Shown here in pieces: positions 1 to 7,206 of a stretch of DNA of 31,662 bases. Where the stretch lies: positions 1-31,662 of the forward strand of contig CAVJLG010000056.1 of the NCBI GenBank assembly GCA_963650135.1. Direction: 5' to 3'. The notes under the pieces were generated by a model. That model worked only from the letters and a program-made list of their open reading frames with translations. It had not been told where the DNA came from and made no database searches. Source of the DNA: HGM13006 sp963650135. GTDB lineage: Bacteria; Bacillota; Clostridia; Oscillospirales; Oscillospiraceae. Within the stretch, counting starts at the first letter, position 1. The number at the start of each line of letters is the position of its first letter. The position numbers and the translations under genes were made by a program.

Positions 1-1170
1 GAACGTGTCCTGGATGTAATAGTCGATGTTGCCGATCAGCAGGACCTGGTCGATGCCGTTCGCCGCGACATAGGCGGAGAAGTCGAAGGGCTGGCCCATC
101 TCGTACTCGTAATACCGCAGGTCGATCGAATACAGCGTGTCGTAATGGGTGGCCAGGAGCTTCAAGATCGCGTTGTCGAACGACTCGCCGATGACCAGGA
201 GCTTCCCCCGGCCCTCCGTCCCGGTCGAGAGGATCGTCTCGCCGTTGTCACCGCCGTAGAACCCGCCGTAGGACAGCGTGTCCGTCGCCGTGCCGTCGAG
301 ATATGCCTCCTGCGCGCCGTAGTCCGCAGCGGGCTGGCCGTTGATCGTGACGGTCATCTCCGGCCAGTCGAAGCGGTAGGCGTAGAACGGCTCCGTGAAG
401 ACCCCCTCGCCCGCGATGGCCGAGGCCTTCTTCCCGCTGAAGTCGTCGCGCACGAGGACCGCGTCGCCCACCGGCTCCAGCGGGTCGCCCGCGCAGCCGA
501 GCAGGTCCACGAGCTGGCGGTAGCCGACATACGAGCCCTCGTGGCACCAGTGGCCGTCCGTGCGGTAGAAATACCGCGCGTACTGGCTGAAATCGTCGAT
601 CTCATAGACGCCCTTGTGCTCCTCGGGGAGCTGGAGGCGGGGCATCAGATAGTCGGACAGGTCCGTCTTCTGGCGGGCCTGGAAATCCAGGTCCGTGTCC
701 TTCTGGATGTAATAGGCGTAGAACGTCAGCTCCGGGTGCCGCGCGAAGGTCGCGTTGAGCGCCTCGATCTTGCGGTCGAGCTCCGACTGGACGCTGGAGA
801 CATAGCGCGGCCAGTACACGATGTAGTGGTCCCCGAAGAGGCGCAGCCCGCCGAAGTTCACGTACTGCGTGCCATCCAGCCCCGCCCGGGCGGCGAGGAG
901 GTCGAGCGTGTCCTTCAGGTACCGCGTGGTGCAGCGGTTGTACAGGGACTTCATCGTCGACGCGCCCGGGACCTGGTCCATCAGCGCGGACTCGACGCCG
1001 TCCTGATAGCTCTGGTCCGCCCATCCGGCCACCGTGAAGGCCGGGACCTGGGCGGCGTAGCGGTTCTCATAGGTGTTGACCTCCTCCGGGGCCAGGAGCG
1101 TCCGCCCCAGGCCCAGCACCAGGAAGGCCAGGATCGCGCAGACGAAGAGGATGTCGATCGCCCTTCTCAT
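1..1170 (-). CDS. DHHW / AlgX-like (SGNH-fold) surface protein, C-terminus cut by window edge
   Basis: The frame is open from an ATG at 1170 to base 1, about 390 codons with no stop, so the C-terminus lies outside the window. The start follows GGAGGGG by 5 bases. Residues 8-27 are a hydrophobic signal or anchor segment after MRR. Later come TDGHW (the D-x-H pattern of AlgX-like SGNH esterases) and LLVIGESFDNA (a GESF form of the GDS nucleophile motif). Clostridial DHHW proteins with this plan are extracytoplasmic and are thought to take part in O-acetylation or carbohydrate modification of the envelope. The substrate here is unknown. The gene starts 12 bases after the response regulator stop, so the two are probably one operon. 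Base composition is GC-richer than in genes beyond 2500. The family call is by motif only. Confidence 0.72.
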   Translation of the reverse strand, partial: MRRAIDILFVCAILAFLVLGLGRTLLAPEEVNTYENRYAAQVPAFTVAGWADQSYQDGVESALMDQVPGASTMKSLYNRCTTRYLKDTLDLLAARAGLDGTQYVNFGGLRLFGDHYIVYWPRYVSSVQSELDRKIEALNATFARHPELTFYAYYIQKDTDLDFQARQKTDLSDYLMPRLQLPEEHKGVYEIDDFSQYARYFYRTDGHWCHEGSYVGYRQLVDLLGCAGDPLEPVGDAVLVRDDFSGKKASAIAGEGVFTEPFYAYRFDWPEMTVTINGQPAADYGAQEAYLDGTATDTLSYGGFYGGDNGETILSTGTEGRGKLLVIGESFDNAILKLLATHYDTLYSIDLRYYEYEMGQPFDFSAYVAANGIDQVLLIGNIDYYIQDTF

Positions 1171-1182
1171 TCCGTCCCCTCC

Positions 1183-1857
1183 TCACGTCATTTTATAGCC
1201 GATGCCGCGGACCGTCTCGATCAGGCTCCCGGCGTGGCCGAGCTTCTGCCGCAGGGTCCGGATGTGTACGTCCACCGTCCGGCTCTCGCGGCCCATGCCG
1301 TCGCGCCAGACCTTGTCCAGGATCCGGTCGCGCGTGAGCACGATGCCGCGGTTCTCCAGCAGGAGGCACAGGATCTCGAACTCCTTCAGGGTCAGCGAGA
1401 CCTCCGCCCCGTCCACGCGCACGACGTGCCGCGACGGCGAGACGTACAGCCCGCCGAGCTGGTGGTCCGTCGGCAGCTCCGCCCCGCCGTGGCCCTCCGC
1501 CCGGCGCAGGAGCGCGCGGATCCGCGAGAGCAGCTCCATCATGCGGAAGGGCTTGGGGACGTAGTCGTCCGCCCCGGCGTCCAGGGCGATCACCGTGTCG
1601 TACTCCGTGCCCTTGGCCGTGAGCATCATCACCGGCAGGGCCCGCGTCGCCGGGTCCGCCCGGAGCCGCCGCAGGATCGACAGCCCGTCCTCCTCCGGCA
1701 GCATGATGTCCAGCAGGACCAGCGCGGGGCGCAGCTGGCCCATCGCCGCCCAGAACGCCGACGGCCGCCCGAAGCCCTCCGCCTCGAACCCCGCGTTGTT
1801 CAGCGTATACAGGACCAGCTCGCGGATGCTGGCGTCGTCCTCCACGAAATAGATCAT
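1183..1857 (-). CDS. OmpR/PhoB-family response regulator
   Basis: Two-domain DNA-binding response regulator of 224 residues. The receiver domain opens with MIYFVEDD (acidic pair), carries the phospho-acceptor in LVLLDIMLPEEDG, and has the conserved Thr/Lys in MLTAKG and PKPF. The C-terminal winged helix includes LTLKEFEILCLLLENRG and RTVDVHIRTLRQKLG, typical of PhoB/OmpR. ATG at 1857 is chosen because GGAGG lies 5 bases upstream and the receiver fold begins there; an upstream in-frame start at 1896 would run into the tRNA terminator. No histidine kinase is visible in the window. The gene lies only about 20 bases after the tRNA operon terminator, which leaves no room for its own promoter. It is GC-rich like the following DHHW gene. 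Confidence 0.93.
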   Translation of the reverse strand: MIYFVEDDASIRELVLYTLNNAGFEAEGFGRPSAFWAAMGQLRPALVLLDIMLPEEDGLSILRRLRADPATRALPVMMLTAKGTEYDTVIALDAGADDYVPKPFRMMELLSRIRALLRRAEGHGGAELPTDHQLGGLYVSPSRHVVRVDGAEVSLTLKEFEILCLLLENRGIVLTRDRILDKVWRDGMGRESRTVDVHIRTLRQKLGHAGSLIETVRGIGYKMT

Positions 1858-1877
1858 AGCGACCTCCGGTACAGATG

Positions 1878-1913
1878 AAAAAAGACGCCCGAACACGGTC
1901 GCGTTCGGGCGTC
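1878..1913 (-). terminator. Intrinsic terminator of the tRNA operon
   Basis: Perfect 11-bp stem (GACGCCCGAAC at 1884-1894 with GTTCGGGCGTC at 1903-1913) and an 8-base loop. On the minus strand it is followed by six T residues (1878-1883). It lies just after tRNA-Cys and ends 20 bases before the response regulator start. Confidence 0.88.
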
Positions 1914-1918
1914 AGGTT

Positions 1919-1992
<74 letters not shown>

Positions 1993-1995
1993 ATT

Positions 1996-2071
1996 TGGAG
2001 CGAGTGACGAGGCTCGAACTCGCTACCTCCACCTTGGCAAGGTGGCGCTCTACCAGATGAGCTACACCCGC
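1996..2071 (-). tRNA. tRNA-Gly (GCC)
   Basis: Cloverleaf on the minus strand: acceptor GCGGGTG with CACTCGC, anticodon loop TTGCCAA giving GCC, T loop GTTCGAGCC, discriminator T and encoded CCA at 1996-1998. It starts 3 bases before tRNA-Cys in the same transcript. Confidence 0.97.
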
Positions 2072-2076
2072 AGATA

Positions 2077-2152
2077 TGGTGCCTCCGGTCGGAATCGAAC
2101 CAACGACACGGGGATTTTCAGTCCCCTGCTCTACCGACTGAGCTACAGAGGC
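2077..2152 (-). tRNA. tRNA-Phe (GAA)
   Basis: Cloverleaf on the minus strand: acceptor GCCTCTG with CGGAGGC, anticodon loop CTGAAAA giving GAA, T loop GTTCGATTC, discriminator A and encoded CCA at 2077-2079. Confidence 0.97.
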
Positions 2153-2155
2153 ATA

Positions 2156-2185
2156 TTTTAAGCTGAGCTGCCGCTCAGCTTAAAA
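2156..2185. repeat. Perfect 13-bp inverted repeat between tRNA-Phe and tRNA-Asp
   Basis: TTTTAAGCTGAGC (2156-2168) and GCTCAGCTTAAAA (2173-2185) flank a TGCC loop. The A/T ends form part of the stem, and no free T-run follows on either strand, so it is not a canonical terminator. It may be a processing or partial-termination hairpin inside the tRNA precursor, or a small palindromic insertion. Confidence 0.7.
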
Positions 2186-2188
2186 TGC

Positions 2189-2265
2189 TGGCGACCCGGA
2201 TCGGGCTCGAACCGACGACCTCTAGCGTGACAGGCTAGCGTTCTAACCAACTGAACTACCGGGCC
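2189..2265 (-). tRNA. tRNA-Asp (GTC)
   Basis: Cloverleaf on the minus strand: acceptor GGCCCGG with CCGGGTC, anticodon loop CTGTCAC giving GTC, T loop GTTCGAGCC, discriminator G and encoded CCA at 2189-2191. Confidence 0.97.
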
Positions 2266-2271
2266 AAATAA

Positions 2272-2347
2272 TGGTGGGAACAACAGGGCTCGAACCTGTG
2301 ACCCCCTGCTTGTAAGGCAGGTGCTCTCCCAGCTGAGCTATGCTCCC
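2272..2347 (-). tRNA. tRNA-Val (TAC)
   Basis: Cloverleaf on the minus strand: acceptor GGGAGCA with TGTTCCC, anticodon loop CTTACAA giving TAC, T loop GTTCGAGCC, discriminator A and encoded CCA at 2272-2274. First gene of the operon, about 45 bases after the predicted transcription start. Confidence 0.97.
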
Positions 2348-2397
2348 AAGCTGTTCTGCGAGGCGGTGTGGAACCGTGTCTCACAAGGAACGTTGCT

Positions 2398-2426
2398 ATT
2401 ATACTCAGGATACCCCCAATTGTCAA
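2398..2426 (-). promoter_or_regulatory. Consensus sigma-A promoter of the five-tRNA operon
   Basis: On the minus strand, TTGACA (2426-2421), a 17-base spacer and TATAAT (2403-2398) match consensus at 12 of 12 positions. Upstream lies an A-rich tract and GTGC directly before the -35. The same upstream arrangement recurs at the tRNA-Leu promoter (14013-14041). Confidence 0.93.
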
Positions 2427-2550
2427 GCACTTTTTTCATCTTTTTTGAACTTTTTTATTTCATTATTCAAAATCCCTTGATTTGCAACGTTTTTCCCGCA
2501 AAAAAAGTTTTGATTCTGCATCGCATCTTTCATTTTTATGCGGGCTTTGC

Positions 2551-2577
2551 TATAATAATGAAAAAATAAAAAGGAGG
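2551..2577 (+). promoter_or_regulatory. Putative -10 and ribosome binding site of the M42 peptidase gene
   Basis: TATAAT at 2551-2556 has only a weak -35 (TTTCAT, 2528-2533) at 17 bases. AAAGGAGG ends at 2577, 8 bases before the ATG. The promoter would give a very short leader. The divergent tRNA promoter lies about 125 bases away. Confidence 0.5.
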
Positions 2578-2585
2578 ATTTTTGG

Positions 2586-3623
2586 ATGAATCCGATTTAT
2601 CGTGATTATGCGGTGGAGCAGGCCATCCGACTGCTCGCCATCGACAGTCCCAGCGGCTACACCGAAAAGGCAGCCCAGTGGGTTTTAGAAGCATTTCAGT
2701 CTCTGGGCTGTGAGGCCCACATCACCACCAAAGGCGGCGTGCTGGCCTGCCTGGGCGGTGAGGACGCCGATCACGCCCTGATGCTGGAGGCCCACACCGA
2801 CACCCTGGGCGGCATGGTAGCGCAGATCAAGCCCGACGGTCGTCTCCGGATCACTGCCCTGGGCGGCATGCAGGCGGCAAACGGCGAGGCAGAAAACGTC
2901 AGGGTCTACACCCGGGACGGCAAGGTCTATGAGGGCACCCTCCAGCTCATCAATGCCTCTGTCCATGTCAACGGCGACTATGCCAAAACCCAGCGCAGCT
3001 TCGACACCACCGAGGTTGTGCTGGACGAGGACGTAAAAACCCGCGCCGATGTGGAAAAGCTGGGCATTATGAACGGGGATATCGTCTGCTTTGATCCCCG
3101 GACCCATGTGACCGCCTCCGGCTATATCAAGAGCCGCTTTCTGGACGACAAGCTGTCCGTGGGCATTTTGCTGGGACTGGCCAAGTATATCCATGATGCC
3201 GGCATCACGCCCCAGCGTCGGGTCTACGCCCACATCACCGTGTACGAAGAGGTTGGACACGGTGGCGCCGGTCCCCTCCCCCAAGGGGTCACAGACGCCA
3301 TCAGCGTGGACATGGGCTGTGTAGGCGAAGGGCTTGACTGCACCGAGCGGCAGGTTTCCATCTGCTGCAAGGATTCCGGCGGCCCCTACAGCTATTCTCT
3401 GGTTTCTGAGCTCATTGATGCAGCACGTCGGGAGCAGGCGGACTTCGCGGTAGACGTTTATCCCCACTATGGCTCCGACGTAGAGGCCACCCTTTCCGCC
3501 GGCTATGACATTCGCCACGGCCTCATTGGCGCAGGCGTTTATGCCAGCCACGGCTATGAGCGCAGCCACATTGACGGTGTGATGAACACCCTGAAGGTCC
3601 TCAAGGGCTTTCTGCACATCTAA
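2586..3623 (+). CDS. M42-family aminopeptidase (deblocking aminopeptidase / cellulase M family)
   Basis: Cytosolic dinuclear metallopeptidase of 345 residues, the usual M42 length. Metal and catalytic residues are visible in order: AHTDT (H70, D72), FLDDK (D187), YEEVGHGG (E221, E222), VDMG (D242) and the C-terminal ASHGYERSH (H322, H328). Members remove N-terminal residues from peptides and usually form dodecameric tetrahedral assemblies; exact specificity cannot be read from sequence. No signal peptide is present. The ATG at 2586 has a strong RBS. The gene stands alone, ends in a terminator, and is convergent with hslO. Confidence 0.93.
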   Translation: MNPIYRDYAVEQAIRLLAIDSPSGYTEKAAQWVLEAFQSLGCEAHITTKGGVLACLGGEDADHALMLEAHTDTLGGMVAQIKPDGRLRITALGGMQAANGEAENVRVYTRDGKVYEGTLQLINASVHVNGDYAKTQRSFDTTEVVLDEDVKTRADVEKLGIMNGDIVCFDPRTHVTASGYIKSRFLDDKLSVGILLGLAKYIHDAGITPQRRVYAHITVYEEVGHGGAGPLPQGVTDAISVDMGCVGEGLDCTERQVSICCKDSGGPYSYSLVSELIDAARREQADFAVDVYPHYGSDVEATLSAGYDIRHGLIGAGVYASHGYERSHIDGVMNTLKVLKGFLHI

Positions 3624-3637
3624 AGGATATTGCAAAA

Positions 3638-3680
3638 ACATCCGAACCTGCTTTTTCGTCAGGCTCGGATGTTCTTTTTT
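3638..3680. terminator. Terminator between the M42 peptidase gene and hslO (convergent)
   Basis: ACATCCGA (3638-3645) pairs with TCGGATGT (3665-3672). One mismatch separates this from an inner CCTG/CAGG pair around a CTTTTTCGT loop. TCTTTTTT follows on the plus strand. A run of five A residues before the stem could also serve the minus-strand operon ending at 3691. Confidence 0.8.
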
Positions 3681-3690
3681 ACTTTTTACT

Positions 3691-4587
3691 TTATTCTTCG
3701 TCCCGCTTGGTGGCGTGATCCAGCAGCGCCTGAATCTCCGCCGGGGTGAAGGTATAGATGGTGTCGCAGAACTGGCAGTCCACATGGATATCCTGCCCCT
3801 CGTCGATGATATCCTGCATTTCCTTTGCCCCCAAAGACACAATGGTGGACGCCACCCGCTCCCGGCTGCAATAGCACTTATAGGCAATGGGGGTTGTCTC
3901 CAAAATCTCCACGTTTTCCTCACCCAGCAGCCGCTGAATGATGTCCTGGGGGCCAAGGCCCTCCTTCATCATGGCGGATACATTGCCTGCCTTGGCAACG
4001 CTGGCCTCCAGCTCGTCAATCAGGCTGTCCGGCGCACCGGGCAGCAGCTGGAGCAGATATCCCCCTGCCACGTCCACGGTCTGGTCCCGATTCAGGAGCA
4101 CGCCCAGGGCGCATACCGTGGGCACCTGCTCGCTTTCTACAAAATACGCCGCCACATCCTCGGCAATCTCGCCGCCCAGCAGCTGCACCGTTCCCACATA
4201 GGGGTCCTTCATATGAAGATCCCGAATCAGGGTCAAGGTACCCTGGTCGCCAACCGCAGCGCCCACGTCCAGCTTGCCCTGATACTTCTCCATCAGCTCC
4301 ACCTGTGGATTTTCCACATAGCCCCGGACGTTGCCCTCGGGGTCAGCGGTGGCAAGGATCGTACCAAGCGGGCCGCCGCCCTTAATCATCAGAGTCACGC
4401 TGCCCTGGTCGATTTTCTGCATATTGCCAATCATGCTGGTGGCCGCCAGCACCCGGCCCAGTGCAGCGGTAGCCACTGCGGTGGTTTTGTGGATTTCCCG
4501 GGCCCGCCGGGTAATCTCCGTGGTGCTCACTGCGGTAATTTTTACAAAGCCGTCCCGGGTCATGGCCCGAACAAGCTGATCTGTCAT
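3691..4587 (-). CDS. hslO: Hsp33 redox-activated chaperone
   Basis: 298 residues, the normal Hsp33 length. The N-terminal substrate-binding fold contains GRVLAATSMIGNM and MIKGGGPLG. The C-terminal redox switch has the four zinc-binding cysteines as C-x-C (C238, C240) and C-x-x-C (C271, C274). Under oxidative stress the cysteines form disulfides, zinc is released and the protein becomes a holdase chaperone in the cytoplasm. It is the last gene of a three-gene operon; its ATG overlaps the preceding methyltransferase stop as ATGA (4587-4584), so translation is likely coupled. Confidence 0.95.
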   Translation of the reverse strand: MTDQLVRAMTRDGFVKITAVSTTEITRRAREIHKTTAVATAALGRVLAATSMIGNMQKIDQGSVTLMIKGGGPLGTILATADPEGNVRGYVENPQVELMEKYQGKLDVGAAVGDQGTLTLIRDLHMKDPYVGTVQLLGGEIAEDVAAYFVESEQVPTVCALGVLLNRDQTVDVAGGYLLQLLPGAPDSLIDELEASVAKAGNVSAMMKEGLGPQDIIQRLLGEENVEILETTPIAYKCYCSRERVASTIVSLGAKEMQDIIDEGQDIHVDCQFCDTIYTFTPAEIQALLDHATKRDEE

Positions 4588-5333
4588 GTAGTTTCTTCCT
4601 TTCGTGCTGTAATAAACACCCGTTCTTCATCGGGCTGGGGCGGCAAAAACGTCCGCTCGCCATAGAACGCCACATCCCGGAACCCCACCAACTCCAGCTG
4701 ATGTTTCAGCCAGTCAAGGTCATAGGCGTATTCCAGGTGTTCTTCCTGTTCTCTGCGCCAGAGCTTTCCTTCCCGGACGAAAATATCCATGCCGTAAAAG
4801 CACTGGTTCTCTTCCTGGTCAAATTCCGTGCGCCAGATGCAGACCACGTCGTCGGTTTCGTCCATAAACAGCTGCCCGTCAAAGGCCCGCAGCTGCTCGG
4901 GCGGGCGTACATCAAAAATCAGCATACCCCCGGGCCGCAGCGCCTTTGCAAAGCAGGCAATCGCAGAAATCCCCTGCTCGGGCTTCGCCATATAGTTAAA
5001 GCTGTCCAGCATACACACCAGAACATCCACCGGTTCAGGCAGCGTAAAATCCGCCATATTTCCATGGAGGAACATCGGCGGATTGTCCATACCCTGGGTC
5101 TTGTCGAATGCGCGGGTGAGCATATCGGTGCTCAAATCCATGCCATAACAGCGGCTGCCGTTCTCGGCAAAGAGCACGCTGAGGCTGCCGGTGCCGCAGG
5201 CCATGTCGAGCACCCGCTCCGGCGCTACCCCATTCCGGCGGAGAATCGCCATCAGGTAGTCATACAGGCCCTCATAGTCCACATCCTCGGTAAGACTGTC
5301 GTACCAGTCGGCCAATGCGCCATAGCTGCTCAT
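4584..5333 (-). CDS. Class I SAM-dependent methyltransferase
   Basis: 249 residues starting MSSYGALADWYDSL. The SAM-binding motif I is VLDMACGTGSLS, followed by an acidic motif (YGMDLS), GNMADF and LRPGGMLIFDVRPP. This is the common clostridial methyltransferase type found beside small regulators; its substrate is not predictable. The start at 5333 has GAGGAG 6 bases upstream and overlaps the stop of the yerC-like gene as ATGA; an in-frame upstream start at 5399 has no such support. It also overlaps hslO at its 3' end. Confidence 0.88.
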   Translation of the reverse strand: MSSYGALADWYDSLTEDVDYEGLYDYLMAILRRNGVAPERVLDMACGTGSLSVLFAENGSRCYGMDLSTDMLTRAFDKTQGMDNPPMFLHGNMADFTLPEPVDVLVCMLDSFNYMAKPEQGISAIACFAKALRPGGMLIFDVRPPEQLRAFDGQLFMDETDDVVCIWRTEFDQEENQCFYGMDIFVREGKLWRREQEEHLEYAYDLDWLKHQLELVGFRDVAFYGERTFLPPQPDEERVFITARKEETT

Positions 5334-5632
5334 GCCTGCTCCTCGTCTTTCATCCGGTCCAGCACCTGGCGATAGCCGCCTGCGCCGTAGTTGAGGCACC
5401 GCTTCACGCGGCTGACGGTTGCGCTGCTGACGCCGGTTTTCTCCAATACATCGCTGTAGATATCCCCTTGATCCAGCAGCCGCGCCACCTCAAAGCGCTG
5501 CTCCATGGCCATCTGCTCCGATACAGTGCAAAGGTCTTCAAAGAACGCATAGCATTCCTCCGGGGTCTTCAAGGTCAAAAGCGCCTGATACAGTGCGGCG
5601 CTCCGGTCGCTGCCCTTGCCATGACTATTCAT
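5330..5632 (-). CDS. YerC/YecD-type TrpR-family DNA-binding regulator
   Basis: About 100-residue helical protein with the TrpR-like core: EECYAFFEDLCTVSEQMAMEQRFEVARLL, then a helix-turn-helix in YSDVLEKTGVSSATVSRVKRCLNYG. Members are small dimeric DNA-binding proteins of Firmicutes with poorly defined targets. The ATG at 5632 follows GAGGTGG; a GTG 15 bases upstream is in frame but would consume the RBS. It is first in the operon with the methyltransferase and hslO. No tryptophan or redox operator can be assigned. Confidence 0.88.
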   Translation of the reverse strand: MNSHGKGSDRSAALYQALLTLKTPEECYAFFEDLCTVSEQMAMEQRFEVARLLDQGDIYSDVLEKTGVSSATVSRVKRCLNYGAGGYRQVLDRMKDEEQA

Positions 5633-5666
5633 TTCCACCCACCTCACAGTGTCGTTATTCTTTTAT

Positions 5667-5695
5667 ATTTTAACAAAGCGGTGAATGAAAGTAAA
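5667..5695 (-). promoter_or_regulatory. Promoter of the yerC-like/methyltransferase/hslO operon
   Basis: Minus strand TTTACT (5695-5690), 17 bases, TAAAAT (5672-5667). The -10 differs from consensus at one position. About 30 bases separate it from the start codon. Confidence 0.65.
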
Positions 5696-5717
5696 GAATA
5701 AATTTCAGAAGTCAATC

Positions 5718-5746
5718 TTGCAAAAATATCCGCTTTGCGCTATAAT
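5718..5746 (+). promoter_or_regulatory. Promoter of purA
   Basis: TTGCAA (5718-5723), 17 bases, TATAAT (5741-5746). A leader of roughly 80 bases follows, with a short CCCC/GGGG pairing, but no riboswitch class could be matched. GGAGG at 5822-5826 precedes the ATG. Confidence 0.75.
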
Positions 5747-5833
5747 GCTACATAGAGAAATTGCGGACTTGGAAAAGGCAAATCCCCAAGGCTTGACCAC
5801 GGGGTTGCGAATCCCAGCCGCGGAGGTATCACT

Positions 5834-7108
5834 ATGGTAAAAGCGATCGTCGGCGCCAACTGGGGCGACGAGGGTAAGGGCAAGGTCACCGATCTACTCT
5901 CTGAAACCTCGGATATTGTCGTTCGTTTCCAGGGCGGCGCCAATGCTGGTCACACGATTATCAACGACTACGGCAAGTTTGCCCTGCACCTGATCCCGTC
6001 CGGTGCCTGCAACCCCGGCACCATGAACATCATCGGCAACGGCGTGGCGCTGGACATTCCCAAGCTCATGGCAGAAATCAAGGCCATCACCGATGCAGGC
6101 GTTCCTGCACCCCAGCTGATGATTTCCAACCGGGTACAGCTGCTGATGCCCTATCACGTTTTGCAGGATACCTATGAGGAAGAGCGTCTGGCAGGCAATG
6201 CCTTTGGCTCCACCAAATCCGGTATCGCCCCCTTCTATTCCGATAAATACGCAAAGAACGGCATTCAGATCAACGAGTTGTTCGACGAAGAAGGCCTCAA
6301 GGCCCGTCTGGAGAACATCTGCACCCTGAAAAATGCCCTGTTTGTCAACCTGTATCATAAGCCCGAAATCCACGCAGACGACCTGTTCGATCTGCTGATG
6401 GAGTGGCGCGAGATGGTCCGTCCCTATATTGGCGATGTGCACAAGTATCTCGCCGAGGCCAACAAGGCCGGTAAGACCATCCTGCTGGAGGGTCAGCTGG
6501 GCTCCATGAAGGACCCCGATTTCGGCATCTATCCCATGACCACCTCCTCCCACACCCTGGCCGCATTCGGCTGCGTGGGCGCCGGCATCCCCGTCAAGGA
6601 GATGAAGCAGGTCTATGTGGTCACCAAGGCATACTCCAGCGCAGTGGGCGCAGGCGAGTTTGTCAGCGAGCTGTTTGGCGACGAGGCGGAAGAGCTCCGT
6701 CATCGCGGCGGCGACGCTGGCGAATACGGCGCAACCACCGGCCGTCCCCGCAGAGTGGGCTGGTTCGACGCAGTGGCAACCCGCTACGGCGTATCCGTCC
6801 AGGGTGCTACCGATGTTGTCCTCACCTGCCTGGACGTTATGGGCTATCTGGACGAGATCAAGGTCTGCACCGGTTACGAGATCGACGGCAAGGTTACCCC
6901 TGATTTCCCGGTTACCCCCGAGCTTAAGAAGGCGAAGCCCGTCTACACCACCCTCCCCGGCTGGAAGTGCGATATCCGCGGCACCACCAAGTGGGAAGAC
7001 CTCCCCAAGGCCGCCCAGGACTATGTGCTGTTCATCGAGCAGCAGATCGGTGCTCCCATCACCATCGTTTCCACCGGCCCCAAGCGTCACGAGGTCATCT
7101 ATCGCTAA
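5834..7108 (+). CDS. purA: Adenylosuccinate synthase
   Basis: Joins IMP and aspartate using GTP to form adenylosuccinate, the first committed step to AMP. 424 residues, normal length. Signatures: GANWGDEGKGK (residues 7-17, P-loop-like, catalytic D12), QGGANAGHTI with H40, STKSGIAP, and GATTGRPRRVGWFD. The segment at 219-245, normally EGAQG followed by LLDIDHGTYP, here reads EGQLGSMKDPDFGIYPM, a clear variant beside the active site. It is monocistronic, with its own promoter and a strong terminator. Confidence 0.96.
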   Translation: MVKAIVGANWGDEGKGKVTDLLSETSDIVVRFQGGANAGHTIINDYGKFALHLIPSGACNPGTMNIIGNGVALDIPKLMAEIKAITDAGVPAPQLMISNRVQLLMPYHVLQDTYEEERLAGNAFGSTKSGIAPFYSDKYAKNGIQINELFDEEGLKARLENICTLKNALFVNLYHKPEIHADDLFDLLMEWREMVRPYIGDVHKYLAEANKAGKTILLEGQLGSMKDPDFGIYPMTTSSHTLAAFGCVGAGIPVKEMKQVYVVTKAYSSAVGAGEFVSELFGDEAEELRHRGGDAGEYGATTGRPRRVGWFDAVATRYGVSVQGATDVVLTCLDVMGYLDEIKVCTGYEIDGKVTPDFPVTPELKKAKPVYTTLPGWKCDIRGTTKWEDLPKAAQDYVLFIEQQIGAPITIVSTGPKRHEVIYR

Positions 7109-7117
7109 TGTTGATTC

Positions 7118-7154
7118 AACCGGCTGCATCCGTTTCGGGTGCAGCCGGTTTTTT
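7118..7154 (+). terminator. Terminator of purA
   Basis: A 14-bp stem (7118-7131 with 7137-7150, one G-T pair) around GTTTC, followed by a T run. It starts 10 bases after the purA stop. Confidence 0.92.
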
Positions 7155-7166
7155 CTGATTCGCATC

Positions 7167-7200
7167 AAAAAACTGCACTGCCGAAAAGACAGTGCAGTTT
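7167..7200 (-). terminator. Terminator of the EIIC permease gene
   Basis: AAACTGCACTG (7170-7180) and CAGTGCAGTTT (7190-7200) form an 11-bp stem. On the minus strand it runs into TTTTTT. It lies 7 bases after the permease stop and back-to-back with the purA terminator. Confidence 0.9.
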
Positions 7201-7206
7201 CTTTGA

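Noticed and set aside
145..1878. 577-codon open frame on the plus strand
   Set aside because: It is antisense to the response regulator and DHHW genes, has a low-complexity Arg/Val/Glu composition typical of shadows in GC-rich DNA, and has no RBS or domain.
2685..3956. 423-codon minus-strand frame over the M42 gene
   Set aside because: It is antisense to a clear M42 peptidase with all catalytic residues, and it crosses a terminator and the hslO end.
5747..5833. Riboswitch in the purA leader
   Set aside because: Only a short CCCC/GGGG pairing is visible; it matches no purine, ZTP or guanidine class that I can recognise.
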